Shown here piece after piece: positions 22,733-30,816 of a stretch of DNA of 34,732 nucleotides (within the stretch, counting starts at the first letter, position 1; every line of letters begins with the position of its first letter). The DNA lies in assembly GCA_025934835.1 (NCBI GenBank), contig JAICWL010000031.1:1-34732 (forward strand). Direction: 5' to 3'. Both the position numbers and the translations under genes were made by a program. The notes under the pieces were generated by a model. The model ran no database searches. It was not told the DNA's origin and saw nothing but the letters and a program-made list of their open reading frames with translations. Source of the DNA: Fimbriimonadaceae bacterium (GTDB taxonomy: Bacteria; Armatimonadota; Fimbriimonadia; Fimbriimonadales; Fimbriimonadaceae).

Positions 22733-23332
22733 CTACTGGCCCAGTATCGCCATGCGGCCCTGGAGCAGCATGTTTTGTCGCTCCTCGGCAGTCATGTTCA
22801 GCCATTCGGCTTGGAACGTAGCCCGCTCGTCGTTGCTCATCACGCGCAGCATGGTGTCGTAGACCTGCTGATCCGAGAGTTCCCACGGCGCCATCTGGGT
22901 TGCTGGGCCGAGGTTCGTGCGAACATCCGGTTCGGGTACGGGCTGGTCGATGATGATGGTCGGCTGGTCGCTGGTATCGTCCATCTCCGTCGAGTCGTCC
23001 GCCGCTTGGTCCTGCGCGTCTGATGCGGCCTCGTCTTGGCTCGCCGCCGGCTGCTCGATGCTGGACGAGCTTTGGGCTACCAACGTGTGAGGTATTTCAG
23101 ACCGAAGCCGGGAAATCTTGCCGGCCTGGTTGCCGTCGTCGGTGGTGGCCACCAAGTTTCCGTTGGCCACGTTTTGAGGTGGAAACCTCGCTGACGAATA
23201 GCTCGTCATGCTGGTCTGCTGCTCGGGCACTGCCGCTACGGCTTGTGCGGGAGGGTTCATCGCGCGGTGCGCGGCTCCCAAGACGACTAGGAGCGCCGCC
23301 GCTGTTCCAAGGACGCGGTCCGCTATCGTCAT
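22733..23332 (-). CDS. Hypothetical exported or membrane-anchored acidic protein, 199 aa
   Basis: I do not recognise it. The start at ATG 23332 has GGAG seven bases upstream. An N-terminal hydrophobic segment (VLGTAAALLVVLGAAH) acts as signal or anchor. It is followed by a long low-complexity linker rich in Ser, Gln, Asp, Glu and Ala (about residues 85-135), then a compact C-terminal region from about 145 (WELSDQQVYDTMLRVMSNDERATFQAEWLNMTAEERQN in pieces), which is helical. The arrangement is that of a periplasmic stalk presenting a small helical domain. It is 51 bases downstream of the gene at 23384-24664 on the same strand. Confidence 0.65.
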   Translation of the reverse strand: MTIADRVLGTAAALLVVLGAAHRAMNPPAQAVAAVPEQQTSMTSYSSARFPPQNVANGNLVATTDDGNQAGKISRLRSEIPHTLVAQSSSSIEQPAASQDEAASDAQDQAADDSTEMDDTSDQPTIIIDQPVPEPDVRTNLGPATQMAPWELSDQQVYDTMLRVMSNDERATFQAEWLNMTAEERQNMLLQGRMAILGQ

Positions 23333-23383
23333 GTTCTTTCTCCATGACTAGGGCGAGATTCCGGTGTCGGGAGTTCCTGGAAT

Positions 23384-24664
23384 CTAGTGCGGGTCGCCAC
23401 TTGGGGGCAACGTGAGTGTGTGGGACTTTCCGTCCTCTTCGAATCCGGAGACGGTGAACGACATGAATTTGCCGTCGAAATGGTATCGGAGCGGCTTGCC
23501 GTCGAACGGACTGGCCAAGTCGGAAGTATCGAGAGTTCTCGGGATTTGTGGCTTGCTGAGGGCGCGCACGAAAGCGACGAAAATCTGTTTCCCGGCCGTC
23601 CACCTCGGAAGCCGTTCGGCGACTGGGTCATATTCCGGCTCGAGAGCTTGATACAGCCATGCCGCGGCCGGAAACGCCACCAGGCCCTCGTAAAGATCCT
23701 GCGTAGTCCGATCGATCGATTCGGCCATCTTCGACTGAGGCTGTTCGAGGGCTGCCCAGCGCTCGCGCTCGGCTTTGACTATTTGGACCTTCCCACGCCG
23801 AGAGTCCACGAAGCGAGCCAGCACTTTGGCGATGGCCGGGACGTCGCCCTCTTTGATTCCGAGCTGCTTCATTCCTTCGGGCGTCTCCGACTGCTCGACG
23901 AGGGACAGGATGATGAACAGCTCGTCTCGATGCTCGGCCCTGAGATTTGGCTTCGGGAGGCGTTCGTTAGCACGGTTCACTGCTGCCAAGTAGGCCGGCT
24001 CATCGCGATGCGCCAGGGCCCACCAAGCAAGGTGCTGGAGGCCGATTTGACAGATGCTGTCTCGCACGAGCGCCGAAATCGTGAGCCCCTCCTCTCCTGC
24101 TTGGGCTCCGAGGCGAAACATTCGATTCACCTCTGCGATCGCGCCGGCGGCGTCTCCCGTCGCCGCCTTATAGCTCCCCCGTAGCGCCAGGAGCTTAGCG
24201 CCCGCCTTCATCGTTGCGAACTCGGGCATGAGGACAGCGGCGCCCTGACGCCAATCGCGGTCGAACCAGCAATGTGGGAGGGCGACGCCTCGGTCCAAAA
24301 GAGCCAACGCTTGGCTCTGCTCGCTCAGCGCCCGGGCGGCATCTGTACGGACGTGGGCCGACGGCTCGAAGGTCAGCTTGCGGTCGAGGTCGCGCCAGGC
24401 GTCGACCGACATGCTTTGAAACTTGAGGCTTCGGTATATCGGAGCCGCGTTCTCGGAGGGGCTCGCCGGCCGAATCGTAGCAGCCAATTCCTGGGCGCTC
24501 GTCGGCAGCCCTTCGCTCTTTGCCAGCCGGATCTGCTCGGCGAATTCGGCATCGGCGCGCGCGTCCGCCCGATGCTTTGCCATGGCGACGGTCAGCACGA
24601 TCAGAGCCAATACGAGGATGCAACCGAGAAGGAGTTTGCTCTTCAAACCGGGTCCGCCCTGCAA
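23384..24664 (-). CDS. Hypothetical membrane-anchored protein, about 420 aa
   Basis: No named family recognised. An N-terminal transmembrane anchor (LLLGCILVLALIVLTVAMA) is followed by a long helical periplasmic region with TPR-like or alpha-solenoid character (ALSEQSQALALLDRG, KLLALRGSYKAATGDAAGAIAEVNRMFRLG). The C-terminus SPFDGKPLRYHFDGKFMSFTVSG resembles the D-P-F-x-G-K-P-L-R-Y motif seen at the ends of secreted proteins in Planctomycetes/Verrucomicrobia relatives. There is no ATG near the start: TTG at 24664 or 24646 must be used. A TAGAAT lies at 24666-24671 on the minus strand and could be the -10 element. Confidence 0.7.
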   Translation of the reverse strand: MQGGPGLKSKLLLGCILVLALIVLTVAMAKHRADARADAEFAEQIRLAKSEGLPTSAQELAATIRPASPSENAAPIYRSLKFQSMSVDAWRDLDRKLTFEPSAHVRTDAARALSEQSQALALLDRGVALPHCWFDRDWRQGAAVLMPEFATMKAGAKLLALRGSYKAATGDAAGAIAEVNRMFRLGAQAGEEGLTISALVRDSICQIGLQHLAWWALAHRDEPAYLAAVNRANERLPKPNLRAEHRDELFIILSLVEQSETPEGMKQLGIKEGDVPAIAKVLARFVDSRRGKVQIVKAERERWAALEQPQSKMAESIDRTTQDLYEGLVAFPAAAWLYQALEPEYDPVAERLPRWTAGKQIFVAFVRALSKPQIPRTLDTSDLASPFDGKPLRYHFDGKFMSFTVSGFEEDGKSHTLTLPPSGDPH

Positions 24665-24850
24665 GATTCTAGCATGGGGGTTTGCGCAAGGCCGGGTTTC
24701 GGTGGCCCGACCTATAACCCGCCCACCGTGAGGTGTTCGTTGCTAGCTGCCGAGATCCTGATCGACTTGACATGCCCTCATCGCTCCAGCTCGCGAGCTC
24801 ATCTGAATGCTACCGATCTGCGCCGCGTCCCTGTTCTGGAGCACGCCGGG

Positions 24851-25513
24851 CTACCCCGCCGGTCGGGGAATGGCGCGGGCACGGACCCTGAGCGGGCGCC
24901 CCAGAACCTCGCCTGGACGCGTGTGATGCGTGTCGTCGTAGGTCCTTCCGCGTGAGACGACGCCGAATCGCCAGTCGCCGATGAGCCCCTCGCTCCCACG
25001 CCGGGCAGCCATCGAGCCTAAAATCTGCTCCTGCGTCCGGGCCACGCCCCAAATCCGCACCTCGCCGAGCTGCCCGCAGAAAGAGTCCCAAGGGCTGGTG
25101 CCGATGTAGAGCGGCAGGTTGTTCGGAACCAAGTCCAGGTTCGTGGGATGCGAAGCGACCTGCACCCCGTTCAGAAACAGCGAAATGTCGCGATGGGCGC
25201 GAAGCACCCCCGCGACGTGCCACCAGTGGTTCGCCAGCACGCTCATTTTCATGGGGTACGCCACGATATCCCGCGCTTCGAACTGCAGCCGCACGTCGTC
25301 GCCCCGTCCGATGAGCAGCAGCGCATACCCTGTGCCTCCGTAGTTCTTGGAAACGATGAAGTGAAAGCTTCCGCCGTTATCGGCGGTCGCCGGCCGAATC
25401 CAGGCCTCCACGGTTACATCCTGGGCCGGATCGAGGATCGGGGAATCGGGAATCCGCACCCCGTCCCCAGGGTGACGCAAATCGAGCGCGAAAACGGGCG
25501 GCATCCAAAACAC
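24851..25513 (-). CDS. LamG-domain (concanavalin A-like) protein, 220 aa
   Basis: A single LamG/concanavalin-A-like jelly-roll domain covers about residues 10-190: LDLRHPGDGVRIPDSPIL, VTVEAWIRPAT, FHFIVSKNYGGTGYALLL, WWHVAGVLRAHRDISLFLNGVQVAS, LYIGTSPWDSFCGQLGEVRIWGVARTQEQI. Such domains bind carbohydrates or surface ligands. The start is uncertain: GTG 25513 gives a short hydrophobic N-terminus (FWMPPVFAL), but the frame is open upstream to about 25609 without ATG, so a non-ATG start with a longer leader is possible. The neighbouring lipase operon is divergent. Confidence 0.8.
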   Translation of the reverse strand: MFWMPPVFALDLRHPGDGVRIPDSPILDPAQDVTVEAWIRPATADNGGSFHFIVSKNYGGTGYALLLIGRGDDVRLQFEARDIVAYPMKMSVLANHWWHVAGVLRAHRDISLFLNGVQVASHPTNLDLVPNNLPLYIGTSPWDSFCGQLGEVRIWGVARTQEQILGSMAARRGSEGLIGDWRFGVVSRGRTYDDTHHTRPGEVLGRPLRVRARAIPRPAG

Positions 25514-25624
25514 AAGCCTCAGACGCGTGGAGGACGCAAGCGGGTCGGCCGACCTTTGCCCCGTTACGCTGAGCGCCCAGGCACTTCCGAGCTTTCTCCG
25601 GGATTGAAGTCATGAGAATGGCTC

Positions 25625-25653
25625 TTGCCTGAAATAGCAGGGAGGTGTATTAT
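25625..25653 (+). promoter_or_regulatory. Sigma70-type promoter of the lipase-CsgG-phospholipase operon
   Basis: TTGCCT (25625-25630), a 17-base spacer, and TATTAT (25648-25653) match the -35 and -10 consensus. The start would be near 25660, giving a leader of about 50 bases before the ribosome binding site GGGGAG at 25701-25706. Confidence 0.6.
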
Positions 25654-25712
25654 GCATCAGCCACAAAACTTGGCTCGTTCGACTGCCGACGGTGGGCCAA
25701 GGGGAGCTGATG

Positions 25713-27464
25713 ATGCGTGCTTTACCTTCTGCTTGGCGCCATTTAGCGAAGTGCGCGGTTCTGATCGCTTTCGCTGCATGCCGATTCGCAGTCGCCGGAG
25801 AGTTCGGAGACGCGCTCCATGCGACGAACGCCCAACCGAAGCTCATCGTGCTACTGCACGGAGCGACGGCTCCGCCCACAGCCGATGCGGATATCGGCAT
25901 TCCTCAGCCGAGTACGGGAACCCTGGGCCACACCCGGTTCTACTTCGGTTACGACTTCGTCCGCAACCTGATGAACGTTCCGGATGCGATCGGCCTCAAG
26001 ACGCTCTCCGGCGTTATGCTCAGCCGCACGAGCTGGGAGCAGCACAACGGTGCGAACAGCCACGGGAAGGTGACCATGGTCGCCGGGGCGGATGACAACT
26101 CCGACGACGATCACATCGTCGTGCCGGGAAATTTCACCGGCGACGGCACTCCGCCCATCGCCGTCTTCCTGGCTCACCGCGATGGCTCTCGCAAGCTGAT
26201 CGATCAGACCGAATCGACGATCAACCAGATCTACAAAATCTACAAGGCGGAGTTCGGAACGACGGCCCATCCGCACGAGGGCCGGGTTCAACCGAACATC
26301 ATATTCCTTACCCACAGCATGGGCGGCCTGGTCGTGCGGACGCTTCTGACCAATCCCACCGATCCGATCGACGCCGAGACGCTGTCTGCCTCCGTGCGAG
26401 AGAAGGCCGACGCCATCCGGGACAAAACGCTCTACGCGATCACGCTTGCCGGCCCGCACGAGGGTTCGCCGCTCGCAAACAGGTCGACCGACCTGTTTAA
26501 CCAGGTCGCCAATTTGCCAACAGTGCTGTTCGCTCCTATCAACGCATTCGACCACGATTTCGCATCGGGAGTGCTCTCCTTCATGAAGGGGATGCTGAAC
26601 GCGCCGAACATGGCCCATTTGCGAACCGATTTCTGGAGTCAGCTCAACGCCGGGGTGCTCTCTCCGGAGCGCATGGCTCGGACCGACGGGACGCTCATAC
26701 CGATCTACACGCTGATCGGCCATTCGCCTGCCGGCAAGTTCTATACCGACCCGAAGAATGATTCGCAGTTCCCGATGGGGGGCATCACCTCAAGCGATCT
26801 GACGAACGAGGATCGTCGCCGAGAAGCCATTCGCTCTTTCGGCATGATGGCGCTCGAGTACCTGCTGTACAACTTCCGCCAGACGGGTGAGCCGACTCGA
26901 TGGAAGGGTACTTCGAACGACCCCGAGCTCGACGACTCGGCAAGGTACCACCGAGAGCTCATCGGCGACCCGAAGCGCAACGACAACCCCGGTCTGCCCT
27001 TCGGGTTCCCGACTTACTACAACCGGTCCAATCGACAGGTCGGTGACTTCCACCTCACGCAGCACGACAGCGAGATCGACGGTGACGGCCTGGTGCCCGC
27101 GAGCTCGGGAATGGGCTATAAGCTCGGCCACGACACGGCATGGTACTTCGACCACACAAAGGTCTGGAACACCGCTTCCGGCGCGACGACCGGCTCCTGG
27201 TTCCGACTCTCCGCATTCGGGAGCCCGTGGGAGTTTACGAATCACGAGACGATCCATCGAACGGCAGCCGTGGGGCATTGGCTGTTCGAGAACATCATCG
27301 ACCAAGCGGGTCCGCTCACTTCGCCGGAAGAGGTGAGCGTATGGGCGAACCCAAGGTTCCTAAACCTTGTCCGGCCCGGTCAGATCCTCGAGCCGGCGAT
27401 CCTCGAGAAGCTGCGCACCATCGAGGGCCCAAGGCCTCGCCTAAAGAAGTCTGGGGGCGGATGA
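25713..27464 (+). CDS. Exported lipase-like alpha/beta hydrolase, about 583 aa
   Basis: An exported serine hydrolase. The ATG at 25713 (or 25710) is preceded by GGGGAG and gives a signal peptide (HLAKCAVLIAFAACRFAVA); the GTG at 25692 would only extend it. The domain starts with KLIVLLHGA and carries the nucleophile elbow NIIFLTHSMGGLVVR with Ser202. DGDGLVPASSG (Asp456 or Asp458) and NHETIHRTAAVGH (His511, His515 or His522) probably complete the triad. A large insert between 40 and 190 precedes the elbow. The H-S-M-G-G and L-A-G-P-H-x-G-S pattern is that of PGAP1/lipase-like esterases. Its stop overlaps the next gene's ATG, so it heads a four-gene operon with a second lipid-type hydrolase at the end. 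Confidence 0.88.
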   Translation: MRALPSAWRHLAKCAVLIAFAACRFAVAGEFGDALHATNAQPKLIVLLHGATAPPTADADIGIPQPSTGTLGHTRFYFGYDFVRNLMNVPDAIGLKTLSGVMLSRTSWEQHNGANSHGKVTMVAGADDNSDDDHIVVPGNFTGDGTPPIAVFLAHRDGSRKLIDQTESTINQIYKIYKAEFGTTAHPHEGRVQPNIIFLTHSMGGLVVRTLLTNPTDPIDAETLSASVREKADAIRDKTLYAITLAGPHEGSPLANRSTDLFNQVANLPTVLFAPINAFDHDFASGVLSFMKGMLNAPNMAHLRTDFWSQLNAGVLSPERMARTDGTLIPIYTLIGHSPAGKFYTDPKNDSQFPMGGITSSDLTNEDRRREAIRSFGMMALEYLLYNFRQTGEPTRWKGTSNDPELDDSARYHRELIGDPKRNDNPGLPFGFPTYYNRSNRQVGDFHLTQHDSEIDGDGLVPASSGMGYKLGHDTAWYFDHTKVWNTASGATTGSWFRLSAFGSPWEFTNHETIHRTAAVGHWLFENIIDQAGPLTSPEEVSVWANPRFLNLVRPGQILEPAILEKLRTIEGPRPRLKKSGGG

Positions 27465-29737
27465 CCGCCCTTGGCTCATTGCTTATCGCCCTCCCGGCGC
27501 TGTTGACGGGCCAAGGGAATCCGGATGTGCTGACAGCCGTCCGCGCGGGCAAGATGGGCCTGGCGGTCGATCTCGCGCGGGAGCAGGCGCGTGCCGCGCC
27601 CACCGATCCCGTGGCGTGGCACGTTCTCGGCGTGCTCGAAGCCTCCCAAGAGCGGGTGAAGGAAGCGGAAGACGCCTTCAGCCACGAAATCGAAGTGGGG
27701 GCGCACAGCCTTCCGGCTCGCACTGGGCTGGCGGAACTCGCCTACCGTGGCTCGGCCCTGCAGCACGACTTGCTGAGAACGGCGACGACGCTCGGCCTCG
27801 ACGCCGGCCTCGCTTCCGCCCGAAACAATCGCGGCGCGATGCGGCTACTTCAAGGCAACGTCGACTCGGGCTTTCCGGACATCGATCAGGCGGCGGTCAT
27901 CGAGCCGAACTGGGGTGTTCCTTGGGCCAATGGCGCGGTCGCGTGGCAGCTCCGCGGTCGGCCGGATAAAGCGATCGAGAGCGCCAGTGACGCTCTCGAT
28001 CTGAACGAGAAGACATCGCATCTGTACGCGACACTGGCCCAGGCCGAGCTTTCCGCCTCGCAAACCGACCAGGCAGGAGACGACGTGGACCGGGCGCTCG
28101 AGGCCGATCCCGACGATCCGTATGCTTTGCTTGCGCGGGCGAAGCTCCTGAAGGCCCTGGCCCGATCGAGGGACGCCGAGCGATCTTTGTGGCAGGCTTT
28201 GGCAGAAACTCCGCTCGCGGCCGTGGATTCGTTGTTCCTGCCAACGGCAGGCGCGGGCAACGCGCTCGGGGGCAACGCCGCGGAATCGGACTTGGACCTC
28301 GTCCATCGCGGCGTCTCTCCCAACGCCGTGCACTCCGCGATCTTGCGAACCGATCGGCACCGCGTCGAGGATCGAGACGACGCCTACCAGCTACTGGACC
28401 AAGGGGAGGCTGTGCTCGGCGGCCATTACGGAGTGTTCTTCGTTTCCGGTTGGGACTCGCGGGGCGGACGCCCGGGCGCGGATTCGCCCGAGGTGGGCAT
28501 CACGCCCGACCCTTTAGCTACTTACCGATTCCGCCAGGCCATCGGATCGTGGCAGGACCGGATTCCTCTGTCGGGCGGCGCGGCTTTGACCCTCCACGGC
28601 GCATACCGCTCCGCCGATATCGACACGGACTTCGGAACGCCGGGCACTTCACCCTTGGAACTTCGAGATCACCAGACTATCGCCGAGGCGCGCATCGATT
28701 CCGGGGCGGGGCGCGTGCAGACGACCGCTGGTTTATCGTGGTCCAGGGTGAGCCGCACGGGGCAGGAGCCACTCGCCATCGAGCCGACCGAGCAGATTTT
28801 GCCGGTTGGCAAGACCGTTCTGCTGACCGGATACGCCCTGCAGCGCCACGTGCTCAGCCGAAATGCGCGACTCGCGGTGGGAGGCGTTCTGGGGGGCGAA
28901 AGCGGCCGGCTCGTGCTTCAGCCGATCACAGTCGTGTCGCTCCAGCTCACAGGCTCCAAGGCGATCAGCTTTGGAATCCGGCCGAGGCTGAACGACGCCA
29001 GCAGCGACCTGTTCCCCCTCGACAGCATCGCGCAGCCGCCCCAGACCAATCCGATCAATCGAACGTTCGACGAACCCGACGAATTCAACCACACTCCAAC
29101 GCTGCTTGGGGACCAAGGGCGGTATCTGAACTACGAGCTGAATTTTGGATCGGATCTCGCCGGCGACAGCCGATTGGAGACGGTACTGTTCCACCGCCGA
29201 ATGTCGGACACGTACGTTCAGGCGGCGGACTCGCGGGTCTCGACCTCGCTCCTCCTCACCCCGGTGACGCAGGGGGAATCGACTGGAATCGGCGAGCGCT
29301 TGAGGATGCACCTGACCTCTCGGCTGAGCCTGCGACTTTGGGCCTGCGTCCAACGATCGAGCGGCACGATTTCGACACCTACCTACTCGGCCTCGGACTA
29401 TCCGGCGCATGTGCCCACCGACCGCCAGTCGCTTCCGAGCTTCCCTGCTCTGCAAAGCATAGGCCGCCTCGACTGGACGGGTCCGGCCTTCGACATCGGT
29501 CTCGAAGTCGCCTACGTGGGCAAACGCACGAGGATGGTGACGACCTCATCCGGCGGAACACCGATCACGTTCGTTTCCGACGCACCGGCAGCCACGGGCA
29601 TTCATCTATTTTTGCACCGGCGCATGGGCCGGGACTCGGACCTGACATTCGCGCTGTTCAACCTGGGCAAAGCGAACTTTTACCCCGGCTACCCGGCGAG
29701 CACAACGGGCTTGCTCGGCATGGCTTTCCGATTTTAA
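27461..29737 (+). CDS. TPR-repeat protein fused to a C-terminal outer-membrane beta-barrel, 758 aa
   Basis: ATG 27461 overlaps the lipase stop (ATGA). A short signal (LGSLLIALPALLTGQG) precedes about eight helical TPR-type repeats (residues about 20-250: DPVAWHVLGVLEASQERVKEAEDAF, AEIEPNW-type turns, KAIESASDALDLNEKTSHLYATLAQAEL). From about 300 to the end come alternating amphipathic strands (ALTLHGAYRSADIDTDF, RLVLQPITVVSLQLTG, FDIGLEVAYVGKRTRM), and the chain ends with Phe (GMAFRF), the classical outer-membrane barrel C-terminal signature. The likely role is an outer-membrane pore or docking platform with a periplasmic TPR adaptor. The specific family is not recognised. Confidence 0.8.
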   Translation: MTALGSLLIALPALLTGQGNPDVLTAVRAGKMGLAVDLAREQARAAPTDPVAWHVLGVLEASQERVKEAEDAFSHEIEVGAHSLPARTGLAELAYRGSALQHDLLRTATTLGLDAGLASARNNRGAMRLLQGNVDSGFPDIDQAAVIEPNWGVPWANGAVAWQLRGRPDKAIESASDALDLNEKTSHLYATLAQAELSASQTDQAGDDVDRALEADPDDPYALLARAKLLKALARSRDAERSLWQALAETPLAAVDSLFLPTAGAGNALGGNAAESDLDLVHRGVSPNAVHSAILRTDRHRVEDRDDAYQLLDQGEAVLGGHYGVFFVSGWDSRGGRPGADSPEVGITPDPLATYRFRQAIGSWQDRIPLSGGAALTLHGAYRSADIDTDFGTPGTSPLELRDHQTIAEARIDSGAGRVQTTAGLSWSRVSRTGQEPLAIEPTEQILPVGKTVLLTGYALQRHVLSRNARLAVGGVLGGESGRLVLQPITVVSLQLTGSKAISFGIRPRLNDASSDLFPLDSIAQPPQTNPINRTFDEPDEFNHTPTLLGDQGRYLNYELNFGSDLAGDSRLETVLFHRRMSDTYVQAADSRVSTSLLLTPVTQGESTGIGERLRMHLTSRLSLRLWACVQRSSGTISTPTYSASDYPAHVPTDRQSLPSFPALQSIGRLDWTGPAFDIGLEVAYVGKRTRMVTTSSGGTPITFVSDAPAATGIHLFLHRRMGRDSDLTFALFNLGKANFYPGYPASTTGLLGMAFRF

Positions 29738-29738
29738 G

Positions 29739-30803
29739 ATGAGAACCACGGCGCTCCCCCTATTGGCAAGATCCGCGCTGCGGCTTGTGCCGCTAATGCT
29801 GTGTTGCACCGTCTTTGCCCAGGGCAAGCCCACCGCGCCGGACCCTGGCGACACTCTGCCGCCTTACTACGGGCCTCGGAAGCGCGCGATCGTGACCTCG
29901 ATGGACGTGAAGGTACAGGGCGTGACTACGACCGCGCCGACTCCATCGGGATCGACGACCGTGGTCACGCTGGATATACAGCAGCCGACCGAGTTCGGAA
30001 CCGGTCTTGCGGACATGCTGACGACCGCGCTGGTGGACAGCAAGCGGTTTGTTGTGCTCGAGCGGCAAAACTTCGACGACATCACGAAGGAGCGGACGCT
30101 TACCGCCGCGGGCGGCTTCGACCCCGCGACGCTTGCCAAGACCTCGAGCCTGCTCGGCGCGCAGGTCATAGTGCGCGGGGCGGTCACAGAGCTTTCCGTC
30201 AGGCGATCGGGCAGCGGCCTCGGCGGCGTTCTCGGGGACACGGTCGGAGTGAGCACGGCTCGCTCCGAGGCGGTCCTCGCGATAGACCTCAAGATCGTGG
30301 ATGTAGACACGGGACAAGTCCTGGACTCGGTTCGGGCCGAAGGGAAAGCCGTTTCGAAAGCGTCCGAGATCGACCTCAAGAAGGGCGATCTCAAGTTCGG
30401 GACCGCAGCATTCGACAACGGGCCGATCGGGCTCGCGGCGCGAAAAGCCATCACGGACGCCGTGAAGCAGATCGTCCAGCGCACCGACCGCGTGCCTTGG
30501 CAGGCCAGAGTCGCAGAAGTAATCGAGGGCTCGGATGGAACCACGATTTACCTGAACGTCGGGGAAGATTCCGGTCTGAAAGAAGGGGATTTGCTCGAGA
30601 TCGAGCGACCTGGAATCGAGATCAAAGACCCGGACACGCAGCTCGTCATCGGCCTGGCGAAAGGGACCAGGCTGGGAGGCTGCCGCGTGACGAGTCTCCA
30701 GAAGAAGCTGACCATCGCCACCGTGACCGAAGGGTCGGGATTTCAGAAAGCAGACATTGTCCGTTTCGTATCTCGGGGCCACTCGAGTGGCTCCTCTCAA
30801 TAG
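29739..30803 (+). CDS. CsgG/HfaB-family protein with C-terminal FlgT-like domain
   Basis: A 354-residue exported protein one base after the upstream stop. The signal peptide (LRLVPLMLCCTVFAQ) contains two Cys, but LMLCC is not a good lipobox. The CsgG domain (about 45-240) shows GTGLADMLTTALVDSKRFVVLERQNFDDITKE, LGAQVIVRGAVTELS and the KIVDVDTGQVLDSVRAEG strand. The C-terminal domain (about 255-350: YLNVGEDSGLKEGDLLEI, ATVTEGSGF) resembles the FlgT C-terminal domain. CsgG forms the outer-membrane curlin export pore and HfaB acts in holdfast attachment. No curlin-like repeat protein is in the window, so its cargo is unclear. Confidence 0.88.
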   Translation: MRTTALPLLARSALRLVPLMLCCTVFAQGKPTAPDPGDTLPPYYGPRKRAIVTSMDVKVQGVTTTAPTPSGSTTVVTLDIQQPTEFGTGLADMLTTALVDSKRFVVLERQNFDDITKERTLTAAGGFDPATLAKTSSLLGAQVIVRGAVTELSVRRSGSGLGGVLGDTVGVSTARSEAVLAIDLKIVDVDTGQVLDSVRAEGKAVSKASEIDLKKGDLKFGTAAFDNGPIGLAARKAITDAVKQIVQRTDRVPWQARVAEVIEGSDGTTIYLNVGEDSGLKEGDLLEIERPGIEIKDPDTQLVIGLAKGTRLGGCRVTSLQKKLTIATVTEGSGFQKADIVRFVSRGHSSGSSQ

Positions 30804-30816
30804 ATGAGAGCATCCT

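Noticed and set aside
27140..27460. Upstream extension of the TPR/barrel gene to 27140
   Set aside because: It lies wholly within the lipase gene in another frame; ATG 27461 gives a signal peptide and the usual ATGA overlap.
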